A stretch of 17,147 nucleotides of DNA from JADGGM01 sp027307005 (GCA_035455745.1 DATIEP010000063.1:1-17147); one strand, 5' to 3'; counted from the first letter of the stretch, positions 1 through 7,087 are shown. Numbers and translations are program-made. Notes: a model not told the origin generated them from the sequence alone.

Positions 1-1389
1 GATCACCACGCCACCGTCCGCCGCGTCGTTGCGGCTGCGGATCACCACGCGGCCTGTTCCGTCCATCGCGTCGCTCGCGTTGAGGAGCAGCGCCATGAGC
101 ACCTGCGCCAACTGCTCGCGGCTGCCGTACACGGGCGGCTCGATGCCCGCGTCCAGCGACGCCTCCACTTTCACATGCTTGAAGCGCGGATGATGCTTGA
201 GCAGGAACAGTGTGTGCTCGACCACTTCGTTCGGATCCACGGGTTCGCGCGTGTCGCCGCGCGGACGGCTGAAGTCGAGCAGGCCGTCCACGATGCGCTT
301 GCTGCGGTGCACTTCGTGATCGATGATGTGCGTGTACTCGGCGATGGCGTCGCGCAGCGGCGCGGGGACGTCGCGCTCGGAGAGCTGCAGCGCCAGGCTC
401 TCGGCGCAGGCGGCGATCGTGGCCAGCGGGTTGTTGATCTCGTGCATCACGCCCGCCGACAATTGGCCTAACGCAGCCAGCCGCTGCGCCTCGGCCACAC
501 GCTCGTGGGCGCGCTTCCACTCCGTGATGTCCTCGCCGATCGTGATCACGTGCGTCACCGCCGCGTCGTTGATGCGCATGGGAATCTTCGACACGCGGTA
601 CGTGCGCAGCTCTCCGGCCGCACTCGATGTCATCTCGAACTGCGTCATGGCGCCGGTGCGAAACACGTCATCGAATTCCTGGCGCAGCATGTCCGCGGGT
701 TGGCGGCGCAAGATCTCGAAGATCGTGCGGCCTAACGCTTCCTCGCGCAGCACGCCTTGCAGGCCGGTCTCCCGCTTCCGGTTCCACGCGTGCACCCGGT
801 ACTCGCGATCCACCACGTACAGGCCCACCGGGAGCGAATCCACGATGCGCTCGATGAACCGGCGCTGCTCGTCGATCTGCCGCGTCCGCTCGACCACCGC
901 TTCCGCGGCCCGCCGCGCGCTCTCATCCGAGGCAAGCGCCGACCCGACCAGAAATCCTGCCGTGGTCAGCACCGTGCGTTCGAGCGGCGACAGCGCAGCA
1001 CCCCGGATCGTCGCCAGCGTGCCGTCGCTGCCATCGCGATGCGACACGCCAAGCGGCGTCAGAACGATCGCGTCCGCCGCGCGCCCCGCGCGTGATCCGT
1101 ACGGCGCCGGCAGCTGATCGACGGTGAGCTCGATGGTTCCACCCGGCGCACGCGCCAATCGCTCGGCGCCATCCTCGCTCGAGTCGGACGACACACGCCA
1201 CAGAGAGCACTCATCCAGATCGAGACCGGATCGCAAGGTCTCGAGCAAATCATCCAGCGGGTCGGAAAGCGCTGAAGCGGCTGCTCCATTCGCGAGTCGC
1301 TGTGCAAGCGAAGCGATCAGAAGCAGAAGTTCACTGCACGAGCTATCGACTTGAGCATCCGACGGCGCCACACGTGGTTGACGAGGCAC
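1..1389 (-). CDS. PAS-domain sensor histidine kinase (partial, 3' end beyond window)
   Basis: The minus-strand frame is open from 1389 to the left edge (463 codons), so the gene is truncated at its C-terminus by the window. Residues about 10-165 look like a divergent GAF-type sensor region. A short charged helix (VVERTRQIDEQRRFIERI) leads into a PAS domain at about 180-295 (DSLPVGLYVVDREYRVHAWN ... GEDITEWKRAHE). A HisKA dimerisation domain follows with the H-box LSAGVMHEINNPLATI, phospho-acceptor His316. The start of the ATPase domain shows the N-box LLLNASDAMDG, and the G boxes lie outside the window. The architecture resembles NtrB-type cytosolic kinases; no membrane segment is visible. 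The chosen start is GTG at 1389, preceded by GGGGA and an in-frame TAG-TGA at about 1414-1419; GTG at 1371 is an alternative. The partner regulator is not in view. The kinase assignment is firm; the signal sensed is unknown. Confidence 0.9.
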   Translation of the reverse strand, partial: MPRQPRVAPSDAQVDSSCSELLLLIASLAQRLANGAAASALSDPLDDLLETLRSGLDLDECSLWRVSSDSSEDGAERLARAPGGTIELTVDQLPAPYGSRAGRAADAIVLTPLGVSHRDGSDGTLATIRGAALSPLERTVLTTAGFLVGSALASDESARRAAEAVVERTRQIDEQRRFIERIVDSLPVGLYVVDREYRVHAWNRKRETGLQGVLREEALGRTIFEILRRQPADMLRQEFDDVFRTGAMTQFEMTSSAAGELRTYRVSKIPMRINDAAVTHVITIGEDITEWKRAHERVAEAQRLAALGQLSAGVMHEINNPLATIAACAESLALQLSERDVPAPLRDAIAEYTHIIDHEVHRSKRIVDGLLDFSRPRGDTREPVDPNEVVEHTLFLLKHHPRFKHVKVEASLDAGIEPPVYGSREQLAQVLMALLLNASDAMDGTGRVVIRSRNDAADGGVVI

Positions 1390-1592
1390 GGATCCCCGAA
1401 TTGGCAGGTCTCACTAACCTAAGGCACAGACCCACCGGCGGACAAGATGACCGAAGAACTCTGCCCTCCTTATCTTCCTGCGAATTCGACAGTTGCCTGT
1501 CAACCAGGCAGCGAATCGGGCAAAATCGGCAACAAATTCCGGTACGCTGGTTGCTTTGCCGGTCAGCGCCACCCTGAACACAGGAGATTATT
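1390..1592. other. Divergent intergenic region with small inverted repeat upstream of hsp20
   Basis: This 203-base gap separates the minus-strand kinase from the plus-strand Hsp20 gene and must hold promoters for both. It contains a 6-bp inverted repeat, TGCCTG at 1494-1499 and CAGGCA at 1505-1510 with a 5-base spacer, which could be an operator or chance. The Hsp20 Shine-Dalgarno AGGAG is at 1582-1586, six bases before the ATG. I could not assign a convincing sigma-70 or heat-shock-type -35/-10 pair, and I see no CIRCE element. Confidence 0.35.
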
Positions 1593-2171
1593 ATGGCGTA
1601 CCGTGGAAGCTCACTCGTTCCGTTCTTCGGCGGCGAAACGCGGCCGTTGTTCGGGCTCCGCCGTGAGATCGACCGGCTGTTCGACGATATGGCTGGAGGC
1701 AGCGAGCGTTCTCGTTGGACGCCCGCTGTGGACGTCCGTGAGACCGAGAAGTCGTTGGCCATCGACGTGGAGCTGCCGGGCATCAAGCCGGAAAACGTCG
1801 AAGTGAACGTGGAGAACGGTGTGCTCTCGATTACGGGAGAGAAGCACTCCGAGACCGCACGCGACGAGAAGGACCGCTATCACATGGTCGAGCGGAGCTA
1901 CGGCTCGTTCTTCCGGTCGTTCCAGCTACCGGCCGGGGTCGACGAGTCGCAGATCAAGGCCTCGTTCCACGACGGTCTGTTGACGGTCGACATTCCGAAG
2001 GCTGCGCTGCCGCAGCCGCGGAAGATTCAGATCGCCAAGCACGGCGAGAAGGAAGTCGCATCGCAGCCGGCGCGCGAGACGGCAGCGCGCGGATCCAACC
2101 CATCGGCATCGACCGGCGAGCGCATGGCGGCGAGCGGATCCGAGTCCGCGCCTAACGAAGCGCGCCGGTAG
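1593..2171 (+). CDS. Hsp20/alpha-crystallin family small heat-shock protein
   Basis: This 192-aa ATP-independent holdase chaperone should bind unfolding cytosolic proteins and keep them refoldable. The N-terminal arm (1-44, with LRREIDRLFDDM) precedes an alpha-crystallin domain at about 45-137. That domain shows the hallmark strands ELPGIKPENVEVNVENGVL and FHDGLLTVDIPKA. The C-terminal I-x-I anchoring motif is IQI at 145-147, so the core ends near residue 150. The remaining 40 residues are Ser/Ala/Glu-rich and probably disordered, longer than the short tail of most bacterial members. ATG at 1593 has a good AGGAG six bases upstream. The gene is monocistronic and converges on the peroxiredoxin gene 36 bp downstream. 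The family call is firm; heat induction is expected from the family but not shown by a recognised promoter. Confidence 0.95.
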   Translation: MAYRGSSLVPFFGGETRPLFGLRREIDRLFDDMAGGSERSRWTPAVDVRETEKSLAIDVELPGIKPENVEVNVENGVLSITGEKHSETARDEKDRYHMVERSYGSFFRSFQLPAGVDESQIKASFHDGLLTVDIPKAALPQPRKIQIAKHGEKEVASQPARETAARGSNPSASTGERMAASGSESAPNEARR

Positions 2172-2182
2172 GCGTCCGCCCG

Positions 2183-2223
2183 CGCCGCCATGGATCGCCG
2201 CCCCGGTTCACGCCGTGGCGGCG
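2183..2223. terminator. Inverted repeat between convergent genes, possible shared terminator
   Basis: CGCCGCCA at 2183-2190 and TGGCGGCG at 2216-2223 form a perfect 8-bp inverted repeat with a 25-base loop. It lies between the Hsp20 stop and the last codons of the convergent peroxiredoxin gene. There is no clear U-run on either side, so a role in termination is only suggested by position. Confidence 0.25.
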
Positions 2224-2696
2224 ATTTGCGTTAGGATTTCGTCGTTGGTCCGCTTGTGTCCCGGCGAATCCTCGATGTGCCGCCACGCGATGCGGCCGTC
2301 GGTGCCGATGAGGAAATACGCGCGATTGGCGAAGAACCGCTCGGGGATCAACACGCCGTAGGCGCGCGACACGTCGCGCTTGAAGTCGCTGAGCAGGTCG
2401 ACCCGCATGTCGTGCTTGGCCTTGAACTCGCGCAGCGCGGGCACCGAATCGACGCTGATCGGCAGAATGACCACGTCCCGGTCGAGGAACTGGTCGAAGT
2501 CGTCGCTCATGTCGCACAGCTCGGCCGTACACGTGCTCGTGAATGCGAGCGGGAAGAACGCGATGAGCACGCGCTTCTTTCCGCGGAACGAGGAGAGCGT
2601 GACCGGCGACCCGGCCGTGGAATCAGCAGTGAAGTCGGGAGCGACGTCGCCGACCGCCGGGCTCGAGCCCGCGGTCGTTGGAGCTGGTGCGGACAT
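2208..2696 (-). CDS. Peroxiredoxin (AhpC/TSA family, BCP/AhpE-like)
   Basis: This 162-aa thiol peroxidase should reduce hydrogen peroxide and organic hydroperoxides in the cytosol. The thioredoxin-like fold begins near residue 15 (GDVAPDFTADSTAG). The active-site segment FFPLAFTSTCTAELCDM carries the peroxidatic Cys56 in the T-x-x-C context and a second Cys61 five residues later. That CxxxxC spacing is used by atypical two-Cys BCP-type enzymes; PLAFT is also typical of AhpE-like members. The conserved Arg is likely in the AYFLIGTDGRIAWRH segment. The ATG at 2696 is supported by GGAGG (CCTCC on the plus strand at 2707-2711) with a 10-base spacer. The gene is downstream of, and in the same direction as, the ANTAR regulator, with a 75-bp gap, so it may have its own promoter. 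The subfamily is uncertain; the peroxiredoxin call is firm. Confidence 0.92.
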   Translation of the reverse strand: MSAPAPTTAGSSPAVGDVAPDFTADSTAGSPVTLSSFRGKKRVLIAFFPLAFTSTCTAELCDMSDDFDQFLDRDVVILPISVDSVPALREFKAKHDMRVDLLSDFKRDVSRAYGVLIPERFFANRAYFLIGTDGRIAWRHIEDSPGHKRTNDEILTQIAATA

Positions 2697-2745
2697 CCGC
2701 GCTATTCCTCCGTTGGTCGAGTGCGCGGAAGCTAGAGCGATGCTT

Positions 2746-2759
2746 CGTTGCCGGCAACG
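2746..2759. promoter_or_regulatory. 14-bp perfect palindrome upstream of the peroxiredoxin gene
   Basis: CGTTGCCGGCAACG is perfectly self-complementary. It sits in the 75-bp gap between the ANTAR regulator stop and the peroxiredoxin start, 50 bp upstream of the ATG. It could be an operator or a weak hairpin after the regulator gene; it has no U-tract. A palindrome of this length can arise by chance in GC-rich DNA. Confidence 0.25.
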
Positions 2760-2771
2760 ATGGCCGTCGCG

Positions 2772-3440
2772 TCAGGGACTTTCGCGGCGCGGCGATTCGC
2801 GGGACGACTCGCGGCGCGGCTCGACGCGCGCAGCGCCCGACGCAGCGCTCGACGGCGCGCGAATGAGCTCTTCCGCCGCGAGCAGGCTGCGCGACAGCTC
2901 CGCCATCGTCATGTTGCGGCTCTGACTCGTGCGCTGCAGCACCTTGTACGCTGCGCTCTCGCTGATCGAGTCGCGCTCCATGAGAATTCCCTTAGCACGC
3001 TCGATGATTTTCCGATCCTCGAGTCGCTTGCGCAGGTCGTCGGTCTCGTGGCGCTGCTTCATCCACTCTTCGTGGCGCGCTTCGGCGATCGCGATGGCTG
3101 CGCTCAGTTGGGCGGCCGTGACCGGCTTTACCAGATAGTGAAACACCGGCAGCGTTGCCGCTTGGCCCAACGTTTCGGCGTCGCTGTAGGCCGTGACGAT
3201 GATGATCGGGACGGGCCGGTCGACGTGGATCCGCTCCGCCGCTTCCAGGCCCGAGAGATGCGGCATGCGCACATCGAGCAGCACGAGGTCGGGGCTCAGG
3301 GTGCGCGCCATGGATACGGCGGTCACACCGTCGGCAGCGATGCCGATCACGCTGTGGCCGAGCGAGCGCAGATCTTGCTCGAGGCCCAGCGCGGTGACGC
3401 TCTCATCCTCGGCGATCAAGATTCGTAGCGGCGATGGCAA
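2772..3440 (-). CDS. Response regulator with ANTAR RNA-binding output domain
   Basis: This 222-aa protein has a receiver domain at residues 1-120 with the acidic pair in AEDES, phospho-acceptor Asp56 (LVLLDVRMP), Thr83 and Lys105 (YLVKP). A coiled linker (about 121-140) leads to an ANTAR domain at about 137-192 (KIIERAKGILMERDSISESAAYKVLQ in two halves). ANTAR proteins bind paired small hairpins in nascent mRNA and prevent termination, as in AmiR, NasR, EutV and mycobacterial PdtaR, so this regulator probably acts on RNA and not DNA. The tail is Arg/Glu/Ser-rich with repeated RRES/RESP units. The start is TTG at 3440, chosen because the receiver begins at once and GGAG (CTCC at 3447-3450) lies six bases upstream. 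It is divergent from a HisKA_2 kinase gene, its likely partner. The target RNAs are not identified here. Confidence 0.93.
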   Translation of the reverse strand: MPSPLRILIAEDESVTALGLEQDLRSLGHSVIGIAADGVTAVSMARTLSPDLVLLDVRMPHLSGLEAAERIHVDRPVPIIIVTAYSDAETLGQAATLPVFHYLVKPVTAAQLSAAIAIAEARHEEWMKQRHETDDLRKRLEDRKIIERAKGILMERDSISESAAYKVLQRTSQSRNMTMAELSRSLLAAEELIRAPSSAASGAARVEPRRESSRESPRRESP

Positions 3441-3542
3441 TGGTGGCTCCGTCGTGGCATCTTGAATTGACGTACAGCCTGCAAGACACGGACCCTCGAC
3501 TCCATGGAGTCCGTTCTGGCCGGTCGATCAGCGAGCTCGCAC

Positions 3543-4604
3543 ATGTCCGAAGCACGCATCGTCATCGTGGCTCCTCCGAAAGCGAATGCGCGCGCCGCGG
3601 CGGCGACGCGTGCGTTGGCCCGTGCCCTCGAGCGGCTGGACTTTCGCGTCGCACACGCAACGCCCGCCGATGCCGTGGACTCGGTGGACGAGCGGGTGGA
3701 AGCCGTGATCGTCGCCGCGACTCGTCCCATTGTGCTGCCGATCGCGCGCCGCCTCAAGGCCCGCTTTCAGATGCCGCTGTTGCCGATCGTGGCGCTCACG
3801 GCGGCGCCGCGGCAGCGGCCTAACGGTGCGGCGCCCGACGTGTGGCTGCGCGCATCCACGCCGTCCGCGGACGTGGCCGATCGCGTCGAAGAGCTGGTCC
3901 GCATCCGGCACGCCGAGCGTGAGATGGTGCGCTTGAGCACCACGCTGGCGGAGCTCGCGGCGGAGAATGGGCGGTTGTACGAGCGCGCGCGGCGCGACGC
4001 CGAGGCCACCGCGCTGCTCTTGCGCGAGCTGCAGCATCGCGTGCGAAACAATCTTGCGGCGATCCAGGCGCTGCTGGTGCTCGAGCGTCATCGCGCGCCT
4101 CCGCGCGCGCTGCCCGAAGCGCTCGACGTCGCGATCGCGCGATTGCGCAGCATGGCGGCGCTGCAGGATTCGCTCTTGCCGCACGCCAGCGAAGTGGAGC
4201 TCGCGTCGCTCGCGCGTGCGGTGGCGAACGGTGCGCTCGATGTGTTTGGCGCCGGCGATCGCGTGCGCTGCGACGTGATCGGCGGCGCCACGCTGCCGGC
4301 GCGCAGCGCCAGCGCCGTGGCCATCGTCCTCAACGAGCTGATCACCAACGCACTCAAACACGCCGACGCACACACGGTCGACGTCACGATCCGGCAGAAT
4401 GATCGCGCCGTCGAATTGGATGTCGCGGACGATGGGCGCGGGATGCCGGCGACGAGCGCGAGCGGCAGCGGCCTCGTGATTGTGCGCGCAGTGGTGCAGA
4501 ACGAGTTGGGCGGCTCGTTGTCTTACGTGCCATCGGCGTGCGGGACGCGGGCGCGCATTGCGATTCCGGCGGCCGCCGGAGACGCCGCGGCGCGCGCCGG
4601 TTGA
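3543..4604 (+). CDS. HisKA_2-type sensor histidine kinase with degenerate receiver-like N-terminus
   Basis: This 353-aa soluble kinase is the probable partner of the divergent ANTAR regulator. Residues 3-122 have the alternating strand/helix pattern of a receiver (ARIVIVAPP, VEAVIVAAT, LLPIVALTAA, DVWLRAS). However, the acidic pair, the phospho-Asp and the Lys are absent, so it looks like a pseudo-receiver. A coiled helix (about 123-158) joins the HisKA_2 domain with H-box LLRELQHRVRNNLAAIQALL, His165. The ATPase domain has the N-box NELITNALKH (264-273), G1 DDGRGMP (296-302) and G2 GSGLVIV (308-314). The ATG at 3543 places the fold at residue 3; ATG at 3504 would add 13 residues and has no better ribosome site. 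The last 82 bases overlap the convergent copC-copD gene. Kinase class is firm; pairing with the ANTAR regulator is inferred from divergence and family habit (PdtaS-PdtaR, EutW-EutV). Confidence 0.9.
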   Translation: MSEARIVIVAPPKANARAAAATRALARALERLDFRVAHATPADAVDSVDERVEAVIVAATRPIVLPIARRLKARFQMPLLPIVALTAAPRQRPNGAAPDVWLRASTPSADVADRVEELVRIRHAEREMVRLSTTLAELAAENGRLYERARRDAEATALLLRELQHRVRNNLAAIQALLVLERHRAPPRALPEALDVAIARLRSMAALQDSLLPHASEVELASLARAVANGALDVFGAGDRVRCDVIGGATLPARSASAVAIVLNELITNALKHADAHTVDVTIRQNDRAVELDVADDGRGMPATSASGSGLVIVRAVVQNELGGSLSYVPSACGTRARIAIPAAAGDAAARAG

Positions 4605-6043
4605 GCGGCGCTCATCTGCATCTCGGCGGGCGGGCTCGAGGCGACCAGCACGGCGGTCGCCGCGAGCACGGCCGCCCCGGCCAGCAGCTCCAGGGCCGCG
4701 GAGCGGCGCAGCCGCCGCGCCGCGGCCTCGCTGCCTAACGACGGACGCATGACGCGCCAGTTGATGGCGCCCAGCGCCAGCACCGTCGCGACCAGCGCGA
4801 GCTTGATGAGCAGCGTGCGCCCGTAGTCGCTGTCGACGAAGGCATGCCAGCTGCCCAGGTGCAGCCAGGCGGCGATGATGCCCGTGGCCACGACCACGCC
4901 GGCCGACACCAGCGCCACCGGCGAGAACGCGTTGACGAAGTCCGCCGCCGCCGGTCCCCGCGCGCCGGGGTCCTGCCCGAGGCAGGCGGGCATGGCGACG
5001 AGCGCCACGCCTAACAATGTGCCTAACCACGCCCCGGCGGCCAGGATGTGCAGCGCGTCCGCGCACACGGCCACTTCCCGCCACGATCCGGCGTCGCCCG
5101 CGTGTCCGCTCATCGAGAACGACAGCGCGAGGAGCACGGCGCACACCTCGGCGAACCGCCAGTGCGCGCTACCCGTGCGCCGCGACGGCACGCCGGCGGC
5201 GAGCGCGATGATCGCCGCCGCGACCTGCAGCAGCCACGCCCATCCCCACACCGTCGCGGTCACGACGCCGCCGACGTCCACCGGCATCGGCGGATTCCCG
5301 CGCAGGGCGGCGATCTGCGCCGCGAGGCGCAGCGCGGCGTCGACGACCAGGAGCGCAGCCGCAATGCGGAGCACACCGGCGGCGCGAATGTCCACGCGCC
5401 GGGCCAGCTCGGCGCGGCCCGCGCGCGCGCGCGGCGTCACCCACCGCGCGAGCACGATGGATCCGACTAACGCAAGCATCGCGACGAAGCCGAGCCATCG
5501 CACGGCGACATACCAGAAGGATTCGACGTCGAAGCCGCCGGCCGAGCTCGTGTCCGTTGCCACCATCGATGGCGGAGCGTGCGGCGGTGTCATCGTGTCG
5601 GGCGGCGGCGACGCAGCGGGCGCGGGATTCGCCTGCGGCGCGACGGCCGCCGCACGAGCCGAAATCGTAAACGAGAACGAGCCGTGCACGGGGTGTCCGT
5701 CGTCGGAGGTGGACCGCCAACGAACGGTGTATCTGCCCGGCTGCAGCGCGTGAACGAGCCCGACCATGAGGGTGTGCTTCGGAATCTGCACGAGGCGCGG
5801 CGGGCCGGAATCCACGCGCGCGCCGGCAGCGTTCAGTACTTCGATGTGCGTTGGCGCGAGCTGCGGATCTTCGCTGAAGGACAGGCCGACCGCGGCCGGC
5901 GCTGCGTCAAGTGTCGAGCCGGCGGGCGGCGCGCTCGACACGAGGACCAGATGCGCGAACGCCGTGCGCGGAATCGCGAGGCCGGCCAGAAGCACGGCGA
6001 CGAACGACACAACGCGCGCGAGACGCGGTCGCCGGGCGGCCAA
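4523..6043 (-). CDS. CopC-CopD fusion, periplasmic copper-binding domain plus copper-transport membrane domain
   Basis: In this 506-aa protein a signal sequence (1-30, cleavage after AFA) exposes His31 as the mature N-terminus. The CopC beta-barrel follows (HLVLVSSAPPAGS, to about 130). His31 with Asp115 and His117 in SDDGHPVHGSF matches the N-terminal-His copper brace of CopC proteins. A Pro/Ala-rich linker (about 131-168) joins a CopD/PcoD domain with eight predicted membrane helices (about 175-480). The family is linked to copper handling or uptake in the envelope; here it could supply cuproenzymes such as terminal oxidases, which is inference. The start is uncertain: TTG at 6043 fits the signal peptide, but GGAGG (CCTCC at 6060-6064) is 16 bases away from it and only 7 bases from an in-frame CTG at 6052. 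The C-terminal 27 codons overlap the convergent kinase gene. Confidence 0.92.
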   Translation of the reverse strand: MAARRPRLARVVSFVAVLLAGLAIPRTAFAHLVLVSSAPPAGSTLDAAPAAVGLSFSEDPQLAPTHIEVLNAAGARVDSGPPRLVQIPKHTLMVGLVHALQPGRYTVRWRSTSDDGHPVHGSFSFTISARAAAVAPQANPAPAASPPPDTMTPPHAPPSMVATDTSSAGGFDVESFWYVAVRWLGFVAMLALVGSIVLARWVTPRARAGRAELARRVDIRAAGVLRIAAALLVVDAALRLAAQIAALRGNPPMPVDVGGVVTATVWGWAWLLQVAAAIIALAAGVPSRRTGSAHWRFAEVCAVLLALSFSMSGHAGDAGSWREVAVCADALHILAAGAWLGTLLGVALVAMPACLGQDPGARGPAAADFVNAFSPVALVSAGVVVATGIIAAWLHLGSWHAFVDSDYGRTLLIKLALVATVLALGAINWRVMRPSLGSEAAARRLRRSAALELLAGAAVLAATAVLVASSPPAEMQMSAAQPARAAASPAAAGIAMRARVPHADGT

Positions 6044-6094
6044 TGGATTCAGCGGCGCTCCTCCGCGTTGCGTGTGGGCGGCGACTGACTACGC

Positions 6095-6126
6095 AAAAGG
6101 CCCGGCGGCACTGCATCCGCCAGGCC
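6095..6126 (-). terminator. Rho-independent terminator of tRNA-Ala
   Basis: Read on the minus strand, GGCCTGGCGG and CCGCCGGGCC form a 10-bp stem (one G-U pair) with an 8-base loop, followed at once by TTTT. It begins 15 bases past the tRNA 3' end, so it should terminate the tRNA transcript, and it also separates that transcript from copC-copD downstream. Confidence 0.85.
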
Positions 6127-6140
6127 CGGATGATTGGCGA

Positions 6141-6213
6141 TGGAGCGTGCGAGGTTCGAACTCGCGACCTTTCGGTTGCAAACCGAATGCTCTCCCAACT
6201 GAGCTAACGCCCC
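6141..6213 (-). tRNA. tRNA-Ala, anticodon UGC
   Basis: The 73-nt cloverleaf reads GGGGCGTTAGCTCAGTTGGG at its 5' end, with a standard D arm. The anticodon stem TTCGG/CCGAA closes the loop TTTGCAA, giving anticodon TGC. The T arm contains GGTTCGAACC-type sequence (AGTTCGAACCT). The acceptor stem GGGGCGT pairs with ACGCTCC and includes the G3-U70 wobble that is the alanine identity element. The discriminator is A at 6141; CCA is not encoded. It reads GCA and, by wobble, other GCN alanine codons. It is a single tRNA gene, not part of an rRNA operon here. Confidence 0.97.
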
Positions 6214-6224
6214 GATGCGAAAGA

Positions 6225-6230
6225 AAGATA
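6225..6230 (-). promoter_or_regulatory. Possible -10 element for tRNA-Ala
   Basis: TATCTT, in an AT-rich island on the minus strand, lies 11 bases upstream of the mature tRNA 5' end, close to where a -10 box would sit for a short leader. No good -35 hexamer is visible about 17 bp further upstream, so this is tentative. Confidence 0.3.
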
Positions 6231-6320
6231 AAATCGCCCGCGTGGCGCGCGCCAGAGCATGCTTCCACCGTTCGCGCCATGGGTCTACGTTTCGCGAAGT
6301 CCCCTCGGCAGGAGCAGGCG

Positions 6321-6776
6321 ATGAGCACCCAGCCAGATACCGCGGCGTCGACGCAGCACCTCACCGTGCGCTGTCCATTTTGCCGCACGTGGAACCGCGT
6401 CGCCGCGGCGCGGGTGAGCGACCGGCCCAAATGCGGGAACTGCGCGCGTCCCCTGCTCCTCGATCGGCCGCTGGCGGTCGACGACGAGTCGTTTCAGCGC
6501 ACGATCACCGAGACGGACGTGCCCGTCCTGGTCGACTTCTACGCGGACTGGTGCGGTCCCTGCAAGATGATGGCGCCGCTCCTCGATGAAGTCGCCGCGA
6601 GCCATCAGGGCGCTCTGTTAGTCACGAAGCTCGACACGGATCGCGCGCCGCTGACATCGCAGCAATACAACGTGCGCGGCATTCCAACCACCATTCTCTT
6701 CCGCGACGGGCGCGAGGTCGCGCGCGAAGTGGGCGCCGTTCCGAAGGCGCGCCTCGAGGCGTTGGCGTCGAAGTAG
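6321..6776 (+). CDS. trxC: Thioredoxin 2 (thioredoxin with N-terminal zinc ribbon)
   Basis: This 151-aa cytosolic disulfide reductase combines an N-terminal zinc-ribbon module with a thioredoxin domain. The ribbon cysteines are C18/C21 (CPFC) and C38/C41 (CGNC). The thioredoxin domain spans about 50-150 with the catalytic W77-C78-G-P-C81 motif and the cis-proline loop in GIPTTILF. This is the TrxC layout, about 140 residues in most bacteria. The start at ATG 6321 is supported by AGGAG at 6310-6314, six bases upstream, and by the fit of the zinc ribbon near the N-terminus. A far longer open frame exists upstream but has no thioredoxin-like content. The gene is divergent from tRNA-Ala and appears monocistronic. 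The function should be reduction of protein disulfides under oxidative stress; the regulator is unknown. Confidence 0.94.
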   Translation: MSTQPDTAASTQHLTVRCPFCRTWNRVAAARVSDRPKCGNCARPLLLDRPLAVDDESFQRTITETDVPVLVDFYADWCGPCKMMAPLLDEVAASHQGALLVTKLDTDRAPLTSQQYNVRGIPTTILFRDGREVAREVGAVPKARLEALASK

Positions 6777-6973
6777 CCTCGCTCGACCGTCTTCGCCCTC
6801 GCGATCGAACCGGAGGCCGGACGGGCAGAGTGCTACGCTCATGAAGACGCGGACACAGCACGGTCACAGCGGACACGACACGAGGCGTACTGAGCCCTGA
6901 GGCGCGAAGGCAGTGACCGCGTGGCGAGGCTCCACCCAAACGCCACATGGAGGGATCTACGACAAAAGCTCAA
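6777..6973. other. Intergenic DNA downstream of thioredoxin, no feature recognised
   Basis: This is the first part of the 455-base convergent gap between trxC and the act operon. I see no credible coding frame, RNA gene or strong terminator here. A trxC terminator should lie in this stretch, but no stem followed by a U-run is evident. The rest of the gap (7088-7187) between the large palindrome and the act terminator is likewise unexplained. Confidence 0.5.
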
Positions 6974-7087
6974 AAGGATAAGAACAAGGATGCAAGAGAT
7001 GGGGTCGGCGCACCTCCACGCTTAACGACGCGTCGTTGAGGTTGCATATGCACCGACCCCATCTCTTGTATCCTTGTGGTTATCCTT
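6974..7087. repeat. 114-base imperfect palindrome in convergent intergenic region
   Basis: The two arms pair almost end to end. 6974-6981 pairs with 7080-7087 (8 bp, AAGGATAA/TTATCCTT). A two-base mismatch follows, then 6984-6991 pairs with 7070-7077 (8 bp). After one G-U pair, 6993-7008 pairs with 7053-7068 (16 bp, CAAGAGATGGGGTCGG). Towards the centre, GCA pairs with TGC. Further inside, ACCTC (7012-7016) pairs with GAGGT (7038-7042), and the tip is the perfect palindrome AACGACGCGTCGTT (7024-7037). The right arm also carries its own 10-base palindrome TGCATATGCA at 7043-7052. There is no U-run, so it is not an ordinary terminator. It most resembles a non-autonomous palindromic element (REP/MITE-like) or a long structured RNA. 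No target-site duplication is evident. Confidence 0.85.

Noticed and set aside
3528..5144. A 538-codon minus-strand open frame across the kinase and copC-copD region
   Set aside because: It is Arg/Gly/His-rich shadow coding of GC-rich genes in other frames, with no recognisable domain.
5766..6320. Long open frame continuous with the thioredoxin gene from 5766
   Set aside because: It runs antisense through copC-copD and tRNA-Ala, has no family signal, and the ATG at 6321 has a proper ribosome site directly before the zinc ribbon.
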